A DNA stretch of 26,564 bases from NCBI GenBank assembly GCA_002327905.1, contig DCUY01000070.1:1-26564 (forward strand). The letters are read 5' to 3'. Shown here piece after piece: positions 8,690 through 15,232 of the stretch. The notes under the pieces were generated by a model, which saw only the letters and a list, made by a program, of their open reading frames with translations, had not been told where the DNA came from and ran no database searches. Origin of the DNA: Caldifarciminota bacterium UBA2202 (GTDB lineage: Bacteria > Hydrothermota > 32-111). Positions within the stretch are counted from its first letter, which is position 1, and the number at the start of each line of letters is the position of its first letter. The position numbers and the translations under genes are program-made.

Positions 8690-9722
8690 CAATGAGCTTG
8701 TATTCCCTGCTTCCGATTCCAATTTTCTCTCCATAATTAAGCTGGACTTCAGGATTGATTTTTGAATGAACTGCCTTAAATATATTTCTGCCTGCCTTTT
8801 TATTCACAAGGTCATAAGAAGCAGTATCAATCGCAACAATGTCATCTGAAAACAGAATGCCTATGTCTTCCACAATATTCGGACCTGTATATGAACAACA
8901 GTCGCAGACAATTGAAACATTATTAATAAAATTAATATAAACAGTCTTATTCTTTTTTATCGCTCCTGCGGCATATTCCGTCATCCTCTTCTGCATGTCA
9001 GAGCTCTCTGTATTCCAGTTTATTCTAATTGCTCTGTACTTGCACACATCAATGCAGAGACCGCATCCGACACATTTTTGCGTATTAATAAATGCCTTCT
9101 TCTCTTTTCTTTCAATTGCTTTAGAATTGCACCACTCTGTGCAGGTAAAACATCCAGTACATTTTTCTTTGTTCACGGAAGGGCTTATATTTGAATGCAT
9201 AGCCAATTTTCCCCTTCTTGCCGCGCACCCCATGCCCATATTTTTGATTGCTCCTCCGAATCCCGTCAATTCATGTCCTTTGAAGTGGCTGACACAAAAA
9301 ATAGAATCGGCATAGTAAATGTCAGATGCAATATACAGTTTTTCAAATATGCTTCCCCTGCTTTTCACTTCAACATGGTTCTCCCCTCTCACTCCGTCTG
9401 AAATAACAATAGGATAACAGCCGAATCCGTTGAAGAAAGCATTATTAAGATGGTCTACTGTATTTGACCTCATTCCTTTATAAAGAGTATTCGTGTCTGT
9501 AATGAAGGGCTTTCCCCCGGATTCCTTAATGAAGCCGCAGATATAGTTTATGTATGCGGGCTTAATATATGCAGTATTCCCCATCTCCCCAAAGTGCATT
9601 TTAACCGCAGTCAAAGCAGAGTCTGATGCAATTTTGTTCGCTCCTATTTTTTCAAGAGGTTTGCGCATAAGGTCAAGATTCATCTGAACCTTTGAAAAAT
9701 CAATAAAATATACATTACTCAT
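8679..9722 (-). CDS. DUF362 domain protein with 2[4Fe-4S] ferredoxin motif
   Basis: A 347-aa protein in which a DUF362 domain (FCVSHFKGHELTGFGGAIKN around residues 142-161, then GMGCAARRGK) is interrupted by a bacterial-type ferredoxin insert. The first cluster motif is CTGCFTCTEWC (188-198), the second CVGCGLCIDVC (217-227). A further cysteine pair lies downstream (VCDCCSYTGPN). Members of this family are iron-sulfur proteins of unknown biochemical role. I chose the ATG at 9722: an in-frame ATG at 9740 lies inside the promoter spacer and could not be on the transcript. With this start the mRNA would be essentially leaderless; there is no Shine-Dalgarno. It overlaps the TPR gene and probably shares a transcript with it and rimO. 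Confidence 0.92.
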   Translation of the reverse strand: MSNVYFIDFSKVQMNLDLMRKPLEKIGANKIASDSALTAVKMHFGEMGNTAYIKPAYINYICGFIKESGGKPFITDTNTLYKGMRSNTVDHLNNAFFNGFGCYPIVISDGVRGENHVEVKSRGSIFEKLYIASDIYYADSIFCVSHFKGHELTGFGGAIKNMGMGCAARRGKLAMHSNISPSVNKEKCTGCFTCTEWCNSKAIERKEKKAFINTQKCVGCGLCIDVCKYRAIRINWNTESSDMQKRMTEYAAGAIKKNKTVYINFINNVSIVCDCCSYTGPNIVEDIGILFSDDIVAIDTASYDLVNKKAGRNIFKAVHSKINPEVQLNYGEKIGIGSREYKLIDVS

Positions 9723-9728
9723 AAAAAT

Positions 9729-9756
9729 ATTATATTGCATAGAAAAATTATGTCAA
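9729..9756 (-). promoter_or_regulatory. Consensus promoter giving a leaderless DUF362 transcript
   Basis: A perfect sigma70 match: TTGACA (9751-9756), 16 bp, TATAAT (9729-9734) on the minus strand. Only 6 nt separate the -10 box from the ATG at 9720-9722, so transcription should begin at or within a base or two of the A of the start codon. Confidence 0.75.
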
Positions 9757-9843
9757 TAAGAAGATTGAAAGGATTTAAGCATACAAAATAGATTTTCAGC
9801 CGGCTCTGTGCGCTCTTCTGATAAAAGCTCTGCCTTAATTGCT

Positions 9844-11643
9844 CTATGATTTTTTCAGATACTCATTTATGGCATATGCGGCTTTCTTTCCTGCTCCCAT
9901 AGCTGAAATGACAGTCGCGGCACCGGTGACTATATCTCCTCCAGCCCAAACCTTATCTTTGTAGGTTTTGCCGGATTCATCAGTAGTGTCAATGTATCCC
10001 CATTTATTAAGCTTCAAATCAGGAGTGGAATCAAACAAAATCGGATTTGGTCCGGCACCTATTGCTATTATCACAAGGTCTATGTCCATAATCATATTGG
10101 ACCCTGTTATTGGAATGGGGCTCCTTCTTCCGGATTTATCTTCCTCCCCAAGCTCCATGGATATAACCTCCATAGCCTTCACGAAACCGTTTTTATTTCC
10201 TATGTATTTTACCGGATTTGTTAAAAATTTGAATTTTACGCCCTCTTCAATTGCATGCTGTATCTCTTCGTTTCGTGCGGGAATCTCCTTCTCGCTTCTT
10301 CTGTAAATTATCCATGACTCTTCAGATCCCATTCTCAATGCGGTTCTTGCGCAGTCCATTGCCACATTGCCGCCTCCAATAGTTGCGACCTTTTTGCCGC
10401 GCGGAGCCGGAGTGTCATATTCGGGGAATTTATATGCCTTCATAAGATTGATTCTCGTCAAGTACTCATTTGCGCTGTTTATATTACAGAGATTCTCTCC
10501 CTCAATCTTCATGAATACTGGAAGACCCGCTCCAACTCCTATAAAAACAGCATCATAACCCTGTTCATTCAGAAGGTCGTCAATTGTGAATAGTTTTCCT
10601 GCCACCATATTGGTGCTGATTCTGACTCCTAAATTCTTCAGATAATTGATTTCACTCTTAACTATCTCTTTAGGAAGACGGAATTCCGGAATTCCGTATG
10701 TGAGAACTCCGCCTGCCTCATGCAATGCTTCAAATATCGTTACTGTGTGCCCCATCTTTACAAGAGCTGCGGCAGTAGTGAGTCCCGCAGGACCGGAGCC
10801 GATGATTGCGACTTTCTTCTCAGTCTTTGCATTCTTTGCGGGAATTTCGACTGAGCCCATGCTTCTCTCATAATCTGCGGCAAACCTTTCAAGCCGTCCT
10901 ATTGCAACCGGCTTGTCAAAAGTTCCTAAAATGCATGTCGCTTCGCATTGTGTCTCCTGCGGGCAGACTCTTCCTGATATTGCAGGAAGGGAATTGTCCC
11001 TTTTAATGCTCTTTGACGCCTCTATGAATTTTCCCTGATGAATCAAATCAATGAAAGCTGGAATATTTATATTGACGGGGCAACCCTCAATGCACTTCGG
11101 TTTCTTGCATTGCATGCACCTTGCCGACTCCATTTCCGCCATCTCTGCATTGTATCCGAAGGGCACTTCCTCAAAATTGTTTGTCCTGAGTATCGGATCC
11201 TGAGTGGGCATCTCCTGTCTCGGTATTTTTATTTTAATCAGGTGTTCGTCCCTCTTTGACAGTCCGTGCCATTTGCATCCGTATTTTGTGCATATATAAA
11301 ATGGAATCAGTTTTGAAAATGCAGAGACAATGAACTGAGCCACTTTCGGGGTTTTGCACTCTTCGCACATTATATCAGCTAACAAACTCTTTCCGCAGTG
11401 CGGACATGTCATGTCATCTACAACATCACCCTCCTTCAAAGGAAGGTCGCTCTCAACTTCAAAAATATTCAGATAGGGGCTTAATTTTATGAATCCTTTT
11501 TCATTGTTGAATTCTATATTTATAAAAATATATTTTTCTTCTTTTTCTTCGTAATTCAGAGATTTATTGCAATTGGGGCAATAAATATGAAGAAATGAAC
11601 CGTATTTAATATATTTAGGTTCTATGTCATTAAAAAGATTAAT
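9844..11643 (-). CDS. SudA/NfnB-type flavoprotein with N-terminal zinc-ribbon module; probable AUU start
   Basis: GltD-like FAD/NAD(P) oxidoreductase, the large partner of SudB/NfnA; together they shuttle electrons among NADH, NADP(H) and ferredoxin (or act as sulfide dehydrogenase). In the 599-aa reading the cluster-binding region has CMQCKKPKC and CPQETQCEATC (about 176-238), the FAD loop GSGPAG (about 283-288), the NAD(P) loop GGGNVA (about 423-428), and a C-terminal WAGGDIVTGAATV. The first conventional start is TTG at 11439, but the frame stays open upstream to 11653 and encodes the first half of a cysteine module (C22, C25, C80, C83, C93, C96, C118, C123) that aligns with the neighbour gene at 12490-13347. 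No ATG, GTG or TTG exists in that frame upstream; ATT at 11641-11643 sits 5 nt after a perfect AGGAGG. The start is my inference; the oxidoreductase call is firm. Confidence 0.9.
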   Translation of the reverse strand: MNLFNDIEPKYIKYGSFLHIYCPNCNKSLNYEEKEEKYIFINIEFNNEKGFIKLSPYLNIFEVESDLPLKEGDVVDDMTCPHCGKSLLADIMCEECKTPKVAQFIVSAFSKLIPFYICTKYGCKWHGLSKRDEHLIKIKIPRQEMPTQDPILRTNNFEEVPFGYNAEMAEMESARCMQCKKPKCIEGCPVNINIPAFIDLIHQGKFIEASKSIKRDNSLPAISGRVCPQETQCEATCILGTFDKPVAIGRLERFAADYERSMGSVEIPAKNAKTEKKVAIIGSGPAGLTTAAALVKMGHTVTIFEALHEAGGVLTYGIPEFRLPKEIVKSEINYLKNLGVRISTNMVAGKLFTIDDLLNEQGYDAVFIGVGAGLPVFMKIEGENLCNINSANEYLTRINLMKAYKFPEYDTPAPRGKKVATIGGGNVAMDCARTALRMGSEESWIIYRRSEKEIPARNEEIQHAIEEGVKFKFLTNPVKYIGNKNGFVKAMEVISMELGEEDKSGRRSPIPITGSNMIMDIDLVIIAIGAGPNPILFDSTPDLKLNKWGYIDTTDESGKTYKDKVWAGGDIVTGAATVISAMGAGKKAAYAINEYLKKS

Positions 11644-11654
11644 AACAACCTCCT
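11641..11654 (-). promoter_or_regulatory. Ribosome binding site and ATT start codon of the sudA-like gene
   Basis: AGGAGG (11649-11654), a 5-nt spacer TTGTT, then ATT (11641-11643). The Shine-Dalgarno overlaps the TAG stop of the sudB-like gene (11653-11655). An out-of-frame TTG in the spacer meets a stop after eight codons, so it is not a competing gene start. Confidence 0.6.
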
Positions 11655-12483
11655 ATTTAATTGATTTGTAAAGAGAGATTCTTTCGTCTTCAAGATAGAT
11701 TTTCTGTCTTTCCATTAGCAAATCAAAATTGACTTTATGTCCATCAAACTGAGGTCCGTGAACACATGCGAATTTTGTCTCATTATTAACTTCAACTCTG
11801 CATGATCCGCACATGCCTGTGCCGTCAATCATAATAGGATTCAAACTTACAATTGTCTCCTTATTGTATTTCTTTGTTATATCACAGCATGCCTTCATCA
11901 TCACTACAGGACCAATAGCCACTGCGAACTCTATCTCATCTCCCCTCTCTGAAAGAATCATATCGGACACTTGAGTGACAAATCCATGGAATCCCTCTGT
12001 TCCGTCATCAGTCGTGATGTGGAATTCGTCTGATATTTTTTTCATCTCATCCTTCATTATAAGAAATTCCTTTGTCCTTGCTCCTATGATGCTTATTAAT
12101 TTATTCCCTTGTTCATAATATCCCTTTGCAATATGATGCAGAACAGCTATTCCGGTTCCTCCGCCTATAACAAGAATCTTCTTATCGTATTTTTTCATCT
12201 CCACTGCCTTGCCTAAGGGACCTATCACATCCTTGATATAGTCGCCGACATTCTTTGAACCGAGGAGAGCAGTGCTCTTTCCTACTATTTGAAATACGAG
12301 TGTTATTGTACCTGCGACAGGGTCATTATCTGCTATTGTCAGAGGGATTCTCTCTCCGGTCTTGTCTGTTATTATTATCACAAACTGACCGGGAAGGCCC
12401 TTCCTTGAAATCTCCGGAGCATCTATCCTCATGCTGATTATTGTCTGGCGGGAATAGGATTTCTTGTCCAGTATTTCATACAT
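11653..12483 (-). CDS. SudB/NfnA-type ferredoxin-NAD(P) reductase subunit
   Basis: A 276-aa ferredoxin-reductase-like subunit. An N-terminal FAD domain (RIPLTI, 45-50; PGQFV, 31-35) is followed by an NAD domain (GGGTGIA, 107-113) and a C-terminal [2Fe-2S] site. The ligand pattern Asp220, Cys225, Cys228, Cys240 (IDGTGMCGSCRV, then ACVHGPQFDGH) reproduces the unusual one-aspartate, three-cysteine spacing known from NfnA/SudB. With the SudA-like partner it should form a soluble cytosolic complex of the NfnAB (NADH-dependent ferredoxin:NADP+ oxidoreductase) or sulfide dehydrogenase type. Sequence alone does not separate these roles. It starts 6 nt after the zinc-ribbon gene and ends 9 bp before the proposed start of the SudA-like gene, in the same reading frame as it. 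Confidence 0.93.
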   Translation of the reverse strand: MYEILDKKSYSRQTIISMRIDAPEISRKGLPGQFVIIITDKTGERIPLTIADNDPVAGTITLVFQIVGKSTALLGSKNVGDYIKDVIGPLGKAVEMKKYDKKILVIGGGTGIAVLHHIAKGYYEQGNKLISIIGARTKEFLIMKDEMKKISDEFHITTDDGTEGFHGFVTQVSDMILSERGDEIEFAVAIGPVVMMKACCDITKKYNKETIVSLNPIMIDGTGMCGSCRVEVNNETKFACVHGPQFDGHKVNFDLLMERQKIYLEDERISLYKSIK

Positions 12484-12489
12484 AATATA

Positions 12490-13347
12490 CTACCATTCTT
12501 TGCTGTCTTCCAGCATTATCATGCTCTCATCTTCATCGCTTATGCCGTGCCATTTGCATCCGGGTTTTGTGCAGAAGAAAAAATTAACAAGTTTGACGCT
12601 TGATGTTACAAGAAGCTGTGCAGTCTTTGATTCGCACTCCGGGCATTTTTTTTCTATAACAATTGATTTATGGCAGTGAGGGCATGAGATGTCCTTTATC
12701 TGCTCACCGTCAGTAAGTCTGATTGTTGTCCTGTGCTTGAATACATTCAAATACGGACTTAAATGAAGAGTGCCATTCTCTCCTGCGGAATTGATTATAT
12801 TTAATTCTATTTCATTGCCATTAATCAGTGACTTCTGACAATGAGGGCAATAAGTATAAAGAAATGTTCCGTGCTTTATTATCTCTTTCTTTTCCTTCTC
12901 ATCAAAATTCTTTGTGCTTCTGATTCTTTCTCCGACATCTTCATGAGGAGCGCCTTCATACGAATATGTCTCATAGAGAATCTTAAGAGCCACCTCGGCT
13001 TTCTTGAATTCTATATAATGGTTCGAACAGCCGCTTCTTGCACAGAATCTCACTCTGCCTCCCTCTTCAAGAAGAATGGGAACCATGTGAGCATCACATG
13101 TATCGCACTTAGACTCCGCAATCAGCTCCTTTCCGCATTCAGGACAGAAAAACCGCACTGTCTCTCCTTTCTTGATTTCAAAGTCCTCTTCATGCTTATA
13201 ACTGCCGTACATGCCGCTGAGCCAACTGTAACCCTCTTTATTTTTATATTTTATTTTTAATTTAAGTGATGGCTTCCCGTCAATCAGCTTGTTGTTATCC
13301 ATAAGCAAGGAATTACAGTGCGGACATTTCATTTTCAAATACAGCAT
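12490..13347 (-). CDS. Cysteine-rich zinc-ribbon-like protein, first gene of the Sud/Nfn operon
   Basis: A 285-aa soluble protein built from two copies of an eight-cysteine module. Copy 1 has Cys8/11, 68/71, 81/84 and 102/107; copy 2 has Cys167/170, 222/225, 235/238 and 259/264. Each copy reads CPxCxxSL, a strand-rich stretch of about 50 residues, CPxCxKxL/I, CxxC, then CxxxGC. A third copy forms the N-terminus of the SudA-like protein encoded two genes downstream; copy 2 and that one share CTKxGCKWHG. Such CxxC pairs suggest zinc-ribbon or rubredoxin-like metal sites. No catalytic domain is visible. Location in the operon suggests a structural or electron-transfer partner of the flavoprotein complex, but this is inference. 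The ATG has AAGGAG (13353-13358) upstream; an in-frame ATG five codons later is possible but has no better site. Confidence 0.9.
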   Translation of the reverse strand: MLYLKMKCPHCNSLLMDNNKLIDGKPSLKLKIKYKNKEGYSWLSGMYGSYKHEEDFEIKKGETVRFFCPECGKELIAESKCDTCDAHMVPILLEEGGRVRFCARSGCSNHYIEFKKAEVALKILYETYSYEGAPHEDVGERIRSTKNFDEKEKKEIIKHGTFLYTYCPHCQKSLINGNEIELNIINSAGENGTLHLSPYLNVFKHRTTIRLTDGEQIKDISCPHCHKSIVIEKKCPECESKTAQLLVTSSVKLVNFFFCTKPGCKWHGISDEDESMIMLEDSKEW

Positions 13348-13448
13348 ACTTTCTCCTTTTTTGTTTCATTTATATTTTTCGCATTAAATGCGGCATTTCT
13401 GAAACCAAATTGAAGCTCTGGATTAAAACTGAAAAGAACATAAAAATC

Positions 13449-13481
13449 GGCAGAGAGTTATGAATATTTACCGACTCTGCC
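13449..13481 (-). promoter_or_regulatory. Hairpin in the leader of the zinc-ribbon/Sud operon
   Basis: On the minus strand GGCAGAG (13475-13481) pairs with CTCTGCC (13449-13455) across a 19-nt loop, followed by GATTTTT. It begins almost exactly at the start predicted from the promoter at 13489-13516, so the operon mRNA would begin with this hairpin. It could be an attenuator, an mRNA-stabilising 5' structure, or a late terminator for the tRNA operon. Confidence 0.4.
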
Positions 13482-13488
13482 AAACTAA

Positions 13489-13516
13489 ATATTAACGAAT
13501 TTAAGAATTTAATCAA
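13489..13516 (-). promoter_or_regulatory. Candidate promoter of the zinc-ribbon/sudB/sudA operon
   Basis: TTGATT (13511-13516), 16 bp, TAATAT (13489-13494) on the minus strand. It would give a leader of about 135 nt. The match is moderate in a very AT-rich region, so it is less secure than the tRNA and DUF362 promoters. Confidence 0.4.
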
Positions 13517-13557
13517 TACCTATTTTTATTTTATTGAAAATAGCCGAATTGACTCAA

Positions 13558-13590
13558 AAATAAAACAAAACGAAAATATTTGTTTTATTT
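13558..13590 (-). terminator. Likely terminator hairpin of the tRNA-Gly/Cys/Leu operon
   Basis: A perfect 12-bp inverted repeat, AAATAAAACAAA and TTTGTTTTATTT, with a 9-nt loop, lying about 70 bp downstream of tRNA-Leu. The right arm ends in T-rich sequence in both directions, so it could act on either strand. The stem is almost entirely A-T, which makes it weaker than a classical intrinsic terminator. Confidence 0.45.
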
Positions 13591-13657
13591 AATAATCGTA
13601 TAAGATTTTTACGGGTAATTTAATTCGGATTATTTTTTATTTCAACATTTTTTTAAA

Positions 13658-13743
13658 TGCCGGAGGCCGGAATTGAACCGGCACGGGACTTACATCCCAG
13701 CGGATTTTAAGTCCGCTACGTCTACCAATTCCATCACTCCGGC
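13658..13743 (-). tRNA. tRNA-Leu (anticodon TAA)
   Basis: Class II tRNA of 86 nt on the minus strand. Acceptor GCCGGAG pairs with CTCCGGC, the anticodon loop CTTAAAA gives TAA, a long variable arm is present, and the T loop reads GTTCAATTC. The discriminator is A (position 13658), as needed for leucine. CCA is not encoded. It is the last gene of a three-tRNA operon and starts 4 nt after tRNA-Cys. Confidence 0.97.
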
Positions 13744-13747
13744 AATA

Positions 13748-13819
13748 AGGCGGCATCCAGATTTGAACTGGAGAATAACGGTTTTGCAGACCGTCGCCTT
13801 ACCACTTGGCTATACCGCC
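13748..13819 (-). tRNA. tRNA-Cys (anticodon GCA)
   Basis: 72-nt tRNA on the minus strand. Acceptor GGCGGTA pairs with TGCCGCC, the anticodon loop CTGCAAA gives GCA, and the discriminator is U, a cysteine identity element. CCA is not encoded. It is the middle gene of the operon. Confidence 0.97.
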
Positions 13820-13835
13820 GCGTTGAAAATAAAAA

Positions 13836-13911
13836 TGGAGCGGGAAACGGGACTCGAACCCGCGACACTCACCTTGGCAAGGTGACGCTCTACCAACTGA
13901 GCTATTCCCGC
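13836..13911 (-). tRNA. tRNA-Gly (anticodon GCC), CCA encoded
   Basis: tRNA on the minus strand with acceptor GCGGGAA pairing with TTCCCGC, anticodon loop TTGCCAA (anticodon GCC), a standard D arm and T loop GTTCGAGTC. The discriminator is U and a CCA end is encoded (13836-13838), unlike the other four tRNAs in the window. It is the first gene of the three-tRNA operon, about 16 nt downstream of the -10 box. Confidence 0.97.
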
Positions 13912-13926
13912 TCGTTGCAGTAATTA

Positions 13927-13954
13927 TTTATACAGAAATTTCAAAAAATGTCAA
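13927..13954 (-). promoter_or_regulatory. Promoter of the tRNA-Gly/Cys/Leu operon
   Basis: TTGACA (13949-13954), 16 bp, TATAAA (13927-13932) on the minus strand, between rocD and tRNA-Gly. Transcription would start about 8-9 nt before mature tRNA-Gly. Confidence 0.75.
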
Positions 13955-13962
13955 CACAATTC

Positions 13963-15171
13963 TTATATAGAGGCGAAGACCTTTTCAATCTTCTTCATCG
14001 CCCAGTCTATTTCATTCTTCTTTATTACAAGCGGAGGAGCGAATCTTATTATATTGTCATGAGTCTCTTTGCAGAGAAGCCCTTCCTTCATCAATGCCTC
14101 GCAGAATCTTCTTGCGCCGCCTGCTGAATTCTTCAGCTCCACTCCTATTAGAAGACCTTTGCCTCTGACTTCTTTAATATAATCCGTCTTGAGCGCTTTG
14201 AGTTTCGAGACAAAATATTTTCCTACTTTATCGGAGTTTTCCGCCAATTTTTCATTTACCAGAATATCAAGCGAAGCAACTGCGATTATTGATGCAAGAG
14301 GATTTCCTCCGAAAGTCGAACCGTGGTCTCCCGGATTGAAGACATCCATTACTTCCTTCTTTGCCAAAAATGCGCTTATCGGATAGAATCCTCCTGAAAG
14401 CGCCTTTCCGACTATTATTCCGTCAGGCTTCACACCTGCCTCCCACTGATAAGCAAAGAACTTTCCCGTTCTGCATAGCCCTGTCTGTATCTCATCCAAG
14501 ACGAAGAGCACATTGTTCTGTCTGCATAAATCCTGCGCCTTCTTCAAGAATCCGGCAGGAGGTATTATTATTCCTCCTTCGCCCTGAATAGGCTCTGTCA
14601 AAAAAGCAACTGTATTCTTATTGATTGCCTTCTTCAAAGCATCAAAGTCTCCGAATGGAATCTCTTTGAAGCCCAAAGTGAGAGGTCCGAATCCGTCTTT
14701 GTACTGCTCATCCGAAGAAAAAGAGATTATTGTCGTTGTTCTTCCATGAAAATTATTATGAGAGACAATTATTTCAGCTTTATTCTCTTCAACTCCTTTG
14801 ACCTTATAGCCCCATTTTCTTATTGCCTTAATTGCCGTCTCAACAGCTTCGGCTCCAGAATTCATCGGCAGGATTTTTTCCATCTTTGACAGCTTGCACA
14901 ATTTTTCGTAAAAGAGAGGGAGCTTGTCATTGTGAAACGCTCTTGATGTGAGAGTGAGGTTTTTCATCTGCTTTGCCGCTGCCATAGCAATCTTCGGATG
15001 GCAGTGCCCCTGATTGACTGCAGAATATGAGCTTAGAAAATCAAGGTATTTTTTTCCTTCAGCATCCCACACCCAGATTCCCTTTCCCTTTGAAAGACAC
15101 ACATCAAGCGGATGATAATTGTTTGCGCCGTACTTTTCTTCAATTGCATAAAATTTATTTGACTTCTTCAT
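13963..15171 (-). CDS. rocD: Ornithine--oxo-acid aminotransferase
   Basis: Class III PLP aminotransferase, 402 aa, the full family length. It transfers the delta-amino group of ornithine to 2-oxoglutarate to give glutamate 5-semialdehyde, linking arginine/ornithine to proline and glutamate. Motifs: MNSGAEAVETAIK (103-115), FHGRT (141-145), EPIQGEGGI (193-201), LDEIQTGLCRTGK (225-237, with Asp226), and VGKALSGGFYPISA (254-267, with PLP Lys256), followed by HGSTFGGNPL. The GKALSGGxYPxSA and HGSTFGGNPL strings are characteristic of ornithine aminotransferase rather than of acetylornithine or GABA aminotransferase. AAGGAGT precedes the ATG. It has its own promoter overlapping the stop of the DUF3307 gene. 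Related acyl-ornithine substrates cannot be fully excluded. Confidence 0.92.
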   Translation of the reverse strand: MKKSNKFYAIEEKYGANNYHPLDVCLSKGKGIWVWDAEGKKYLDFLSSYSAVNQGHCHPKIAMAAAKQMKNLTLTSRAFHNDKLPLFYEKLCKLSKMEKILPMNSGAEAVETAIKAIRKWGYKVKGVEENKAEIIVSHNNFHGRTTTIISFSSDEQYKDGFGPLTLGFKEIPFGDFDALKKAINKNTVAFLTEPIQGEGGIIIPPAGFLKKAQDLCRQNNVLFVLDEIQTGLCRTGKFFAYQWEAGVKPDGIIVGKALSGGFYPISAFLAKKEVMDVFNPGDHGSTFGGNPLASIIAVASLDILVNEKLAENSDKVGKYFVSKLKALKTDYIKEVRGKGLLIGVELKNSAGGARRFCEALMKEGLLCKETHDNIIRFAPPLVIKKNEIDWAMKKIEKVFASI

Positions 15172-15204
15172 AGAGACTCCTTTTATTTTAAAGTTCTGCT
15201 GAAT

Positions 15205-15232
15205 AAAATAGCATATTAAAAATTAAAGTCAA
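15205..15232 (-). promoter_or_regulatory. Promoter of rocD
   Basis: TTGACT (15227-15232), 16 bp, TATTTT (15205-15210) on the minus strand. The -35 box overlaps the TGA stop of the preceding DUF3307 gene. The predicted leader is about 27 nt and carries AAGGAGT. Confidence 0.55.

Larger units (their letters stand above)
13348..13657. other. Gene-free 310-bp region between the tRNA operon and the zinc-ribbon operon
   Basis: No open frame here looks coding on either strand. From high to low coordinates it contains an AT-rich 12-bp stem hairpin (13558-13590), a candidate promoter (13489-13516), a hairpin with a GC-richer stem (13449-13481) followed by a short T run in the minus direction, and the ribosome binding site of the zinc-ribbon gene. 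Nothing matches a riboswitch that I know. Confidence 0.6.

Noticed and set aside
8690..8734. Longer start for the TPR protein at 8734
   Set aside because: It would bury the signal peptide behind 15 hydrophilic residues and overlap the DUF362 gene by 56 bp.
9723..9740. Longer start for the DUF362 protein at 9740
   Set aside because: The codon sits inside the spacer of a consensus promoter and could not be transcribed from it; the extra six residues are not family-like.
9790..9843. Repeated GCTCTG and the palindrome AGCCGGCT after the sudA-like gene
   Set aside because: The GCTCTG copies are direct rather than inverted, and the palindrome has no loop or T run, so no terminator can be supported here.
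11625..11648. TTG in the spacer after the AGGAGG as an alternative sudA start
   Set aside because: It is out of frame and meets a TAG after eight codons.
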